In this document: positions 8,799 to 16,202 of the stretch, one piece after another
Position numbering within the stretch: position 1 is the stretch's first letter
Layout: every line of letters starts with the position of its first letter
Assembly (NCBI GenBank): GCA_963827585.1
Contig: CAWHCK010000014.1
Span: 1 to 64,000, forward strand
Direction: 5' to 3'
DNA: 64,000 nt
From: VAZQ01 sp963827585
GTDB lineage: Bacteria > Pseudomonadota > Alphaproteobacteria > Rhizobiales > Xanthobacteraceae
Position numbers and translations under genes: made by a program
The notes under the pieces: model-generated
Told to the model about the DNA's origin: nothing
Databases searched by the model: none
The model's input: only the letters and a program-made list of their open reading frames with translations

Positions 8799-9767
8799 TC
8801 ATTCGATCACCTCGTCGGCGCGGGCGAGCAACGTCTGCGACACCGTGAGGCCGAGCGCCTTGGCGGTAGTCAAATTGATGATGAGATCGAATTTGGTTGG
8901 CTGCTCAACCGGAATGTCAGCGGGCTTCGCCCCGCGCAGAATCTTGTCGACGAAGTCGGCGGCACGCCGGTTCAGATCCAGGAAGTTTGGCCCATAGGCC
9001 ATCAGCCCGCCCGCTTCGATGTACTCCCGGCGCACGAAACTCGTCGGCAGTCGCGCGGCGAGTGCCAAGGTGATGATGCGAACCCGGTTGGTGGCCACGA
9101 GTGGGTCGCTGGACACGTAAAGGCCCTGTGCACCGCTCTTGAGCGTGGCGAAGGCGGGCGCGATGTCGTCGGCGCGGCGGATTTCGAGCTTGTCGACGAT
9201 GTCGAGGCCGAGTGTAGGGGCCACTGCCTGAACCTCATTCATCTCCTGCACAGCACCGTACCAGTCGGCATTGCCCAAAATCGCCAAGCGGCGCAGGCCG
9301 GGGACAACCTCGTGCAAGAGCTGCAGGCGCTTGCTGGCAGTATCCGGCGACTGGGACGACAGGCCAGTGACGTTGCCACCCGGCCGCGCGAGGGACGCAA
9401 CCAAGCCACTGCCGACCGGGTCCGCGTCCACTGCAAAGACGATGGGAATGGTCGAAGTCGCCCGCTTTGCTGCGGGAACCGCGATTCCCAGGGTGGCGAT
9501 GACGTCGACCTTGAGCCGGACGAACTCGGCCGCAATCGCGGCGTAACGCTCGGCGCGGTTCTCCGCCCAGCGAACCTCGATCGCGACCGTACGCTCCTCG
9601 ATCCAGCCGAGCTCGCGCAGCCGCTCCACAAAAGCGGCGAGCCATTGGCCCTGACCCGTAGGCGCGCTCGCGCCCAAGTATCCGATGGTCGGCAGCTTCT
9701 GCGCCTGCGCGGCGAGCGGCCATGCCGCGGCGCCGCCGAGGAGCGTGATGAAATCGCGCCGTCGCAT
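8799..9767 (-). CDS. ABC_sub_bind-family solute-binding protein (3 of 3)
   Basis: This 322-residue third paralogue begins MRRRDFITLLGGAAAWPLA with an AQA-type cleavage region. Family positions are GYLGASAPTGQGQW, VERLRELGWIEERTV, STIPIVFAVDADPVGSGLV, SLARPGGNVTGLS and PTKFDLIINLTTAKALG. GGGGAGA is placed 5 nt before ATG 9767. It is same-strand with the two-gene pair but 460 bp upstream of it across a MITE-like element, so it is likely a separate transcript. The three proteins differ throughout, so this is an old duplication rather than a recent one. Confidence 0.88.
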   Translation of the reverse strand: MRRRDFITLLGGAAAWPLAAQAQKLPTIGYLGASAPTGQGQWLAAFVERLRELGWIEERTVAIEVRWAENRAERYAAIAAEFVRLKVDVIATLGIAVPAAKRATSTIPIVFAVDADPVGSGLVASLARPGGNVTGLSSQSPDTASKRLQLLHEVVPGLRRLAILGNADWYGAVQEMNEVQAVAPTLGLDIVDKLEIRRADDIAPAFATLKSGAQGLYVSSDPLVATNRVRIITLALAARLPTSFVRREYIEAGGLMAYGPNFLDLNRRAADFVDKILRGAKPADIPVEQPTKFDLIINLTTAKALGLTVSQTLLARADEVIE

Positions 9768-9899
9768 GTAGTCTCCCCGGAGCATAAGGACCACGCCGTG
9801 CTGCTTAGAGCATAGCAGATCGGGGCCTGGGGTATGGGCCTCGGGTGGGAGCTAGAGGCCGAGAACTACCATCAGCTATTTGGCGGCCGCACGTCCCGT

Positions 9900-9964
9900 T
9901 GCGGGTCAGACTCGGCCGTCCCCCTTCTACGCTCGAACGTCCGCTTCCCCCAACTGCGGACATA
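9900..9964. repeat. Dispersed palindromic repeat, family C copy 3
   Basis: GGGTCAGACTCGGCCG leads into CGTCCGCTTCCCCCAACTGCGGACAT, whose ends TCCGC and GCGGA pair. This is the only recognisable feature in the roughly 315-bp gap between the divergent ABC_sub_bind gene 3 and the carboxypeptidase gene. Confidence 0.55.
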
Positions 9965-10083
9965 GTTGGCGCATTAGCCGAGGCAGCGTTGTGCCATAAA
10001 CGGCCATGGCGCTATGTTGAGCCAACGACGGGGATGTAAGCAAAGACGATTTGGAGGGCGTCATCAGACAGGCTGGAGTCGTC

Positions 10084-11274
10084 ATGTGGTCTCACCTACT
10101 CACTCTCGCCTGCGCCCTGCTCCTGCTGCCTGCGCAGGCCCTGGCCGGCGCCAAGGAGAAGGTCGCGGCGCTTGCTCCGTCGGGGCTGGTGCTCGTGATG
10201 GACGAAAAGGGCAACGAGCTAGTGGCCCAGAACGCTGACCAGCCCTTCGTCCCTGCCTCCGTCACCAAGATCGTGACCGCTTGGCTGGCGATGGAGGTCC
10301 TGGGCGGCGACTACCGCTTCCAGACACGCTTCTACCTGGACGGCGAGCGGAAACTATACGTGCGCGGGGGCGGCGATCCCTATCTGATTTCCGAAGAGCT
10401 GGCTCAGCTCGCGTCGGAGCTGGTCGCCGCGATCGGCAAGGAGCCGCTCACCGGCATCGTGCTCGACGCGAGCTACTACCCCTCCGACATCCGCATCCCG
10501 GGCATCGAGGACACCGACGAGGCCTACGACGCGCTGAACTCAGCGCTCGCGGTGAACTTCAACACCATCCACGCGGTGCGCGAGGGCAAGACGGTCCGCT
10601 CCGCCGAGAAGCAGACCCCGATCACGCCGCTGGCGATCAGCCAGTTCCGGGCGCGGGGCCCCCAGGGTCGCGGCCGGATCAGCCTGACCCAGGACCCCGC
10701 GGTGGGCCTGCAATATGCCGGCGAGCTGATCGCCGCATTCATCGAGCGGGCCGGCGGCAGCGTCAAGGGCGAGATCTCGACCGGAACCGTGCCCGACGGC
10801 TTCGAGCCGGTCTACCTTCACCGCCAGTCGCACAGCCTTGCGGAGATCCTCACCGGGTTGCTCCTCGGCTCGAACAACTACATCGCCAACCAGGTCTTCC
10901 TGGAGATCGGCGGGCATCGCCTGGGCGGGCCGGTCAGCCTCGAGAAGTCGCTCCAGGTCGCGAACGAGACGCTCGCGAAGCACGACCTTGCCGATTCCAT
11001 CCATCTCGAGGAAGGGTCGGGCATCAGCCGCGACAACCGCTTCACGGCCCGCGGCCTCGCCCAGTTGCTGCACCTCTTCAAGCCCCATGCCACCACCCTG
11101 CTCCGCGGCGGCGACGGCGCCCTCTACAAGACCGGCACCTTTTCCGGCGTCCGCACCTTGGCGGGCTATGCCGACACGTTCAGGCATGGGCGAGTGCGCT
11201 TCGTGATCTCGCTCAAGAGCAACGACGGAGCGATGCGCTTCCGGCTGCTCAAGGCCATCCAGTCCGGGCTTTAG
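10084..11274 (+). CDS. dacB: D-alanyl-D-alanine carboxypeptidase/endopeptidase, S13 (PBP4) type
   Basis: This 396-residue exported penicillin-binding protein trims or cleaves peptidoglycan stem peptides in the periplasm. A signal peptide (MWSHLLTLACALLLLPAQALA) starts at ATG 10084. The serine acyl-enzyme motif PASVTK (SxxK), the second motif SNN in GLLLGSNNYIANQ and the third motif KTGT are all present and in order. RGGGDPYL and EEGSGISRDNRFTARGL are typical S13 sequences. The protein is slightly shorter than E. coli PBP4, but all catalytic elements remain. An in-frame ATG at 10051 would put 11 extra residues before the signal, so 10084 is preferred. It stands alone, with repeat family C on both sides. 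Confidence 0.9.
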   Translation: MWSHLLTLACALLLLPAQALAGAKEKVAALAPSGLVLVMDEKGNELVAQNADQPFVPASVTKIVTAWLAMEVLGGDYRFQTRFYLDGERKLYVRGGGDPYLISEELAQLASELVAAIGKEPLTGIVLDASYYPSDIRIPGIEDTDEAYDALNSALAVNFNTIHAVREGKTVRSAEKQTPITPLAISQFRARGPQGRGRISLTQDPAVGLQYAGELIAAFIERAGGSVKGEISTGTVPDGFEPVYLHRQSHSLAEILTGLLLGSNNYIANQVFLEIGGHRLGGPVSLEKSLQVANETLAKHDLADSIHLEEGSGISRDNRFTARGLAQLLHLFKPHATTLLRGGDGALYKTGTFSGVRTLAGYADTFRHGRVRFVISLKSNDGAMRFRLLKAIQSGL

Positions 11275-11314
11275 CCGGAGCCGCGCCCGCCGAGATGTTC
11301 CCCACGCTCACAAA

Positions 11315-11395
11315 AGTCCGCAATGGGTCAAAAATGCGAAGAACTCGCATATATGTTGTCCGCTTTACCTCCGATAGCGACCGAAGAGCGGACAT
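11315..11395. repeat. Dispersed palindromic repeat, family C copy 4
   Basis: The best-preserved copy: AGTCCGCAATGGGTC at the left, then TGTCCGCTTTACC-TCCGATAGCGACCGA and AGAGCGGACATT. The inner TCCGC/GCGGA arms can pair. It lies between convergent genes. Confidence 0.7.
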
Positions 11396-11455
11396 TCCAG
11401 ATCGGCAGCTCCGTGCGAATTCCGGAAGTCAAGTCAGAAGGCTCGGCAAATCAAC

Positions 11456-12421
11456 TTACTCGGCCTTGATGCCTGCCGCCTTGATGATCGGATACCACTT
11501 CTCGACCTCGGCCCTGTGGAAGGCAGCGAACGCGGCCGGCGTCAAGCGCTCGGGAGGAGGCACCTGCATGCCAAGGTCGGCGATGCGCTTGTGCGCGTTT
11601 GGATCGGCCATTGCGGCGAGAGCAGCTGCGTTCACCTTGGCGACGATATCAGCCGGCGTGTTCTTAGGCGCCCAAAGACCGAGCCAGGTGCTGATATAGA
11701 TGCCAGGAAATCCTGCCTCGTCGGTGGTCGGCACCTCGGGTGCCGGCGCCCAGCGTGTGTCTGCCATCACGGCATAGACCTTGATGTTGCCGTCGCGATA
11801 TTGCGCCAGTGAATTGGACGCGAAATCACAGTTCAAGTCGATGTTGCCGGCGACTAGGTCCTGCAACGCCTGCGCGCCGCCACGATAGGGCACGAACTGG
11901 AAGTCCGTGCCACTCGCCTTCTGGAATGCCATGCCGCAGAAGCGGGCAAGGCTCGCGGTGCCGACGGTCGATGCCGAGGCGTTGTTGTGCTTGAGCCATT
12001 CCGCTAGCTCCTTGAGGTTGTTCGCCGGCAGGGTTTTGCGCGCGGTCATCCAATACGGCACGCTGGGCAGGGGCGCGACCGGCGTCAAATCGGCGAGCAT
12101 GTCGAAAGGCAACGTGTAGACCGCGCCCGAAATCACATATTGACCGACAGTGCCGAGGCCGAGCGTGTAGCCATCGGGTGCCGAGCGCACCACACGGCCG
12201 ACCGCCAGCGTGCCGCCCGCGCCGCCCAAATTCTCGATGATGATCGGTTGGCCGAGCATCGACCGCATCGGTTCGGCAATGATGCGCGCGAGCGCATCGA
12301 CCGCGCCGCCGGCCGGCAGCGCCACCACAATGGTGATGGGCCTCGATGGATAAGGCTGCGCTTGCGCGGCACCAACGCAAAAACAGATCATGTGCGCGAT
12401 GACGCTGAGCAGTCTCCTCAT
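11456..12421 (-). CDS. Bug/TTT-type tripartite tricarboxylate transporter solute-binding protein
   Basis: This is a periplasmic receptor of the Bug (TctC) family, PF03401. After the signal ending AQA come the family blocks YPSRPITIVVALPAGGAVDALAR, GQPIIIENLGGAGG, APDGYTLGLG and FVPYRGGAQALQDLVAGNIDL. The C-terminus GLWAPKNTPADIVAKVN and VEKWYPIIKAAGIK is typical. No TctA or TctB membrane gene is adjacent. ATG 12421 gives a compact signal peptide; the frame is open to 12448 and neither start has a good Shine-Dalgarno. The likely ligand class is a small carboxylate, by family only. Confidence 0.88.
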   Translation of the reverse strand: MRRLLSVIAHMICFCVGAAQAQPYPSRPITIVVALPAGGAVDALARIIAEPMRSMLGQPIIIENLGGAGGTLAVGRVVRSAPDGYTLGLGTVGQYVISGAVYTLPFDMLADLTPVAPLPSVPYWMTARKTLPANNLKELAEWLKHNNASASTVGTASLARFCGMAFQKASGTDFQFVPYRGGAQALQDLVAGNIDLNCDFASNSLAQYRDGNIKVYAVMADTRWAPAPEVPTTDEAGFPGIYISTWLGLWAPKNTPADIVAKVNAAALAAMADPNAHKRIADLGMQVPPPERLTPAAFAAFHRAEVEKWYPIIKAAGIKAE

Positions 12422-12552
12422 GGCGCGCGTGTGTATCAAAAACCCCATCCGGTCGCTCTGGTCATATTCGACACTGGTAGCCGAGATCGTAGCCGGTTAG
12501 ATCGGCGGCTCAATGAGAGCCTTCCAGTTATATGCCGATTTTGTTACCGACA

Positions 12553-13425
12553 TCAGGCCGGCGTACTCCCCGGCCCTGGCATGGCCAGGATTAACCGCGC
12601 CACCTGCTCCGGCTCATCCAGTTGGACGAAGTGTCGAGCACCCGGGATCAGGAATAGTTCGGAGCCCGGGAGGAACTCGTGGAACGTCCGGGCGACACCG
12701 CTGTTCAGGGAAGGATCGGCGTCGCCGAAAATGATCCGGACCGGGCGTCTGAACTCTTTCAGCTTGGGGATCATTTGTGTGCGCGACCGGACCATGGGCA
12801 ATAAGTCCTCGTTCAGGCGAAAGAAGGCAGGGCGGGCACTCGGCGTGGCGTCGAACTGTTGATACAGCAGCGGCACGAACTCACGTCTGACATCCGCGTC
12901 TCGGATGAACCTCCCGACCTGCCACCAGTACATCCGGCGGAAGAGCCAGTTCCCGAACATCCGCGACACAGGCCTCGCGACGCTTCTGATCACGGGCGTG
13001 GAGAAGAGCCAGATCGCCTCCGGCGGCCGGAGCGTCGGCATTTCGCAGTAGTACGTGTTCAACAACACCAGCCCGGCCACGCGCTCGGGGTAGGCCAGTG
13101 CCCAATCGATGGCCGGTGGGCCCGAGGCGTCGTGCGCGACGAGGACGACTTGCCCGAGCCCCAGTTGGGTGATGACGGCGTCGAGGTCACCAACTTGATT
13201 GTCGGTGGTGTAAGGGTATCCGGACGGCTTATCCGAACTGCCCCACCCGAGAAAATCAAATAGCACGACCCGGCGCGGCGGCGAGAGGTAAGGAGACAGA
13301 CGGTCGTAGAGGTGTACGTTGTCCGGGAACCCGTGCATGAGAATGATCGCCGGTTCCGCCCCCGGGTGGTCTCGGACGTAGATCCGGTGTTGGTCCCGCT
13401 GAACAAAAGTCTCTTGGTAGGCCAT
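12553..13425 (-). CDS. Alpha/beta hydrolase with Asp nucleophile (haloalkane-dehalogenase-like)
   Basis: A 290-residue alpha/beta hydrolase. The oxyanion loop is HGFPDN. The nucleophile elbow reads VAHDASGPP, with Asp where most esterases have Ser, as in haloalkane and fluoroacetate dehalogenases and epoxide hydrolases. The late acid/His region is FGDADPSLN and PGARHFVQLDEPEQVARLI. Trp-rich cap residues (WLFRRMYWWQ) also fit that group. Cytoplasmic: no signal peptide. GAGGGA lies 4 nt before ATG 13425; the upstream ATG at 13428 is too close. Dehalogenase versus epoxide-hydrolase activity cannot be decided from sequence. Confidence 0.82.
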   Translation of the reverse strand: MAYQETFVQRDQHRIYVRDHPGAEPAIILMHGFPDNVHLYDRLSPYLSPPRRVVLFDFLGWGSSDKPSGYPYTTDNQVGDLDAVITQLGLGQVVLVAHDASGPPAIDWALAYPERVAGLVLLNTYYCEMPTLRPPEAIWLFSTPVIRSVARPVSRMFGNWLFRRMYWWQVGRFIRDADVRREFVPLLYQQFDATPSARPAFFRLNEDLLPMVRSRTQMIPKLKEFRRPVRIIFGDADPSLNSGVARTFHEFLPGSELFLIPGARHFVQLDEPEQVARLILAMPGPGSTPA

Positions 13426-13489
13426 CATTCCCTCGGGACGGAGTGTCACATGACAGATCGCGCTTGAACTGCGGGTGCGGCCGCTCCGG

Positions 13490-13751
13490 GCGGAGGGAGT
13501 TATTCTTCACGGCGGCCGTCGCGCGCGCCGCCAGACGAACATCAATCTCCACGTTCCGCCAAGCGGTCCAGCCCAATAGCTCCAGCCCCTGCAACAACGC
13601 CGCGATACGAGGAGGTCCGACCGGATTGTCTTGAGCGTGCGGCATAAGCACGCCGATTGTTCCGCACGCGCTCGCCCTGCTGCGTGCGCGCCGTGAGCGG
13701 CCACGCGAGCGCCGCGCCGCCGACAAGCCTGATGAATTCGCGTCGTTTCAT
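13490..13751 (-). pseudogene. ABC_sub_bind solute-binding protein fossil (N-terminal part only)
   Basis: ATG 13751 opens an intact RR signal sequence, MKRREFIRLVGGAALAWPL. After about 30 codons the frame breaks near 13665. The next ~50 family residues continue in another frame as GTIGVLMPHAQDN, RIAALLQGLELLGWTAWRNVEID, and then the homology ends at about 13490. The remaining two thirds of the gene is gone and the alpha/beta hydrolase gene follows directly. This is a fourth member of the family in the window, now a relic. Confidence 0.75.
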
Positions 13752-13892
13752 CGGATCACCTCGCGGCAGGCCAGGAGGTCCTGAATCGAGGTGGGCGCGG
13801 TCGGCGCCTCCGACCGAAAGGATAGCACATCTCTGTAAGGCGGGAGACTGCTGCGCTGCGGGATTTCGGTTCGGCCTATGACGGCTTCGTTT

Positions 13893-13986
13893 GGTCAAAC
13901 TCGGCCCTGGGGCGATGTCCGCGTCTAGTCCGCTCATCCCCCAATAGCGACCATCATAGCTGCCATCGTGGTACTTCGCCGGACAT
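13893..13986. repeat. Dispersed palindromic repeat, family C copy 5
   Basis: GGTCAAACTCGG precedes GATGTCCGCG; after a CCCCCAATAGCGACC centre the element closes with GCCGGACATC. A longer, more diverged copy than that at 11315. Confidence 0.5.
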
Positions 13987-14069
13987 CGGGAATCTTCGGC
14001 ACCAGACATGCGGTAAAAAACGGATTCCTGTGATCGCCATCACATCGCGAGCATAACGGCGGAGCTACG

Positions 14070-14160
14070 CTCCTTCCCGTCGATCGAGACCGCGTGTGCG
14101 GTTTCTCACGTTCGACGGTTTCCTCCCTAGTACTCAGCCCCGCCGACGCGGGGCTTTTCT
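14070..14160 (+). ncRNA. Probable alpha-r8 (MmgR/suhB-like) small RNA
   Basis: Three parts occur in the order expected for this alphaproteobacterial sRNA family. First is a hairpin closed by CGTCGA (14078-14083) and TCGACG (14112-14117), with an inner GAGACCGC/GCGGTTTCTC stem. Next comes the single-stranded decamer TTTCCTCCCT at 14119-14128, an anti-Shine-Dalgarno-like motif. Last is a strong intrinsic terminator. The family's decamer and layout are recalled knowledge; the 5' end at about 14070 is a guess. The RNA would be expected to pair with ribosome-binding sites, probably with Hfq. No ORF overlaps it convincingly. Confidence 0.6.
14136..14160 (+). terminator. Rho-independent terminator of the small RNA
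   Basis: An 8-bp GC-rich stem, AGCCCCGC paired with GCGGGGCT across a CGAC loop, is followed directly by TTTTCTTT. Confidence 0.85.
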
Positions 14161-14299
14161 TTGCGCCCGTCGCCTACGGCCTATGGCCCGCTTGCATCGT
14201 TAAGACGCTATTTCGTATCGACGCCAGCTCGCCATTCCCGCTGCCGGCCAGGGCCATCGGAGTCCGCTTGGGCTCAAACCGGCAAGGCTCCATGCGAAC

Positions 14300-14346
14300 A
14301 AAAGGACTTCCGCTTTACCCCCGATAGCGACCGAGGGTGCGGACAC
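14300..14346. repeat. Dispersed palindromic repeat, family C copy 6
   Basis: CTTCCGCTTTACCCCCGATAGCGACCGA continues to GGTGCGGACACC. It abuts the 5' broken edge of the 5'-nucleotidase fossil, so the repeat may mark a deletion junction. Confidence 0.6.
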
Positions 14347-14348
14347 CC

Positions 14349-14712
14349 CGGTTCGGCATCACCGGCGCCACGCTCAAGGCCGCGATCGCGAACGGGCTCT
14401 CGCGCCTGCCCAACCCCAGCGGCCGCTTTCCCCAGGTCTCGGGGCTTGCGATCGAGGCCGACGCAAGCCGCCCACCCGGCAGCCGCGTCCTTTCGGTCAA
14501 GGTCGGCGACGCGCCGCTCGACCCCGCAAAAACCTATTCGCTCACCACCAACGACTTCGTGGCGCGGCGGCGACGACTACACGAGCTTGCGCGACATCGA
14601 GCCGGTGCTGCCGGTGAGCAACTCCCCGACCATCGCGTATGAGGTGATCGATTACATTGCGAGCATCGGGACGATAAGGACCGGGGCAGCGGGGAGGATC
14701 GTGGTGAAGTGA
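14349..14712 (+). pseudogene. 5'-nucleotidase (UshA-like) C-terminal fossil
   Basis: This ~120-codon remnant matches the C-terminal substrate-binding domain (5_nucleotid_C) of secreted 5'-nucleotidases: GITGATLKAAIANGLS, GRFPQVSGL, then DPAKTYSLTTNDFVA. A one-base loss at about 14563 shifts the frame, and ARGGDDYTSL and SPTIAYEVIDYI continue in the other frame to a TGA at 14712. The whole metallophosphatase domain is missing; repeat family C lies where it should begin. Not functional. Confidence 0.75.
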
Positions 14713-14732
14713 GCGGGCTTTTCGTGGGGGTC

Positions 14733-14761
14733 TTGAGATTCAAATGTGGTGGGTGTATAAA
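14733..14761 (+). promoter_or_regulatory. Candidate sigma70-type promoter of the CHAT operon
   Basis: TTGAGA (14733-14738) and TATAAA (14756-14761) are separated by exactly 17 nt. It lies 100 nt before the first start codon of the four-gene operon, in an otherwise featureless 150-bp gap. Prediction only. Confidence 0.55.
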
Positions 14762-14862
14762 GTTCGGAATACCCGCTAGGGTTTAGTCCCTGTTAGACTG
14801 AGACTGCGATCCCGCGTCCCTCTGATCCGGTTCCTTGGAATTTCTAACGTTCGAGAAAAGCC

Positions 14863-16198
14863 ATGCCCGACAGCCTGCCTCCGGGGCCCTACCGAACGTT
14901 GCGACTGGCAGATGGTACCGAGGTCCCCTATTACATCATTCCTTTCGACGAGGAGGGCCGCTGCGTCGGCCCGCAAAGCAGGAAACATTTGATCGACCGT
15001 GCGGGCGGCTACAGCGATATCTTCCTGTTCTCGCACGGCTGGAACAACGACTGGAAATACGCCACCGGTCGGTACGAGCATTTCATCAACGGGTTCATGA
15101 AGATGCGAGGAGACCAGCAGCTTCCCGCGCCGCCGGGATATAAGCCGCTGCTGGTGGGCATCTTCTGGCCGAGCGCGGTGCTGGTGAGAGACGACGAGAC
15201 GTCGCCGACCATCGCCGCAAGTCCCGACGCAAGAATGGATGCGGCGGTAGCCGATGAGCAAGCCGCGATCCGCGAGATCGCCGGCCATCTGCCCGCTCAG
15301 GATCTCGAACGCTTCTATGATCTGTCACAGCGCGAGGCCCTGACCGAGGGGGAAGCGCTCGAGCTTGCCCGCATATTGCAGCCCATTTACTCCGCGGGCC
15401 AGGACGAGCTGTCGACGCCGCCACCAAAGCCCGAGGAAATGGTCGCGGCGTGGAAAGCGGCGTCACCGCAACCGGCGGGCGATGCGGATCCCAACGACTT
15501 CGGCACATCAAGCGCGGTGGCCGGCGGACCGCAGTCCGCCGGCGTCTTCGGCGCGATACGCGATCTGGCCAGGAACGCGATCCGCGGAACGACCGTGTGG
15601 ATGATGAAGGATCGTGCCGGCACTGTCGGCGCCAAGGGCGTCGGTCCGCTGCTTGTCGCGTTGCTCTCGAAAAGCGCTGCGCGCATCCACCTGATCGGAC
15701 ATTCGTATGGGGGCAAGGTCGTGCTCTCGGCCTTGTGCGCGCCGGCGGCCCTTCCGCGCAAAGTGCACGCGGTGCTCCTGCTCCAACCTGCGGTCTCCCA
15801 CCTGTGTTTCGCGAATCAGCTCCCGGTTCGCAACACGCCCGGCGGCTATCGCGAGGCGTTGAATTGAGATCGAGCGGCCGATCTTCTCCACCTTCAGCCG
15901 GAAGGATGTGCCGCTGACACAGACATTCCATCTCGCACTGGTTCGCCCGTCGGATCTCGGAGAGGCGCGGATCGCGGCGGCAGCGGGTGAGCCGCCGAAC
16001 TGGTTTGCCGCCCTCGGAGGATTTGGCCCGCGTCGCGCCGGCGAGAAACTCGTGGACATGCAGCTGCCTCCTTCGGCCTACGCGCTGGATGGCAACACAC
16101 GGATCTACGGCTTGCGGGGCGATGCGACGATCGGCGGCCATGGCGATATCAGCAACACGTCGACCTGGTGGGCACTGCACAACATGATCAGGAGCTGA
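14863..16198 (+). CDS. Alpha/beta hydrolase, first gene of the CHAT operon (one frameshift)
   Basis: This predicted serine hydrolase has about 445 residues if one frameshift is repaired. An oxyanion-loop-like IFLFSHGWNND lies near residue 54 and the nucleophile elbow IGHSYGGKVV near 281 (Ser281). The segment from about 110 to 250 is a long insertion of low complexity compared with minimal hydrolases. At about 15864 an extra A creates a stop after GGYREALN; the other frame continues directly as IEIERPIFSTFSRKDV to 16198, where a stop precedes the next gene by 4 nt. That spacing argues that the intact form spans both parts. No signal peptide. Substrate unknown; esterase or lipase activity as an effector of the operon is inference. 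Confidence 0.75.
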
Positions 16199-16202
16199 CG
16201 CC

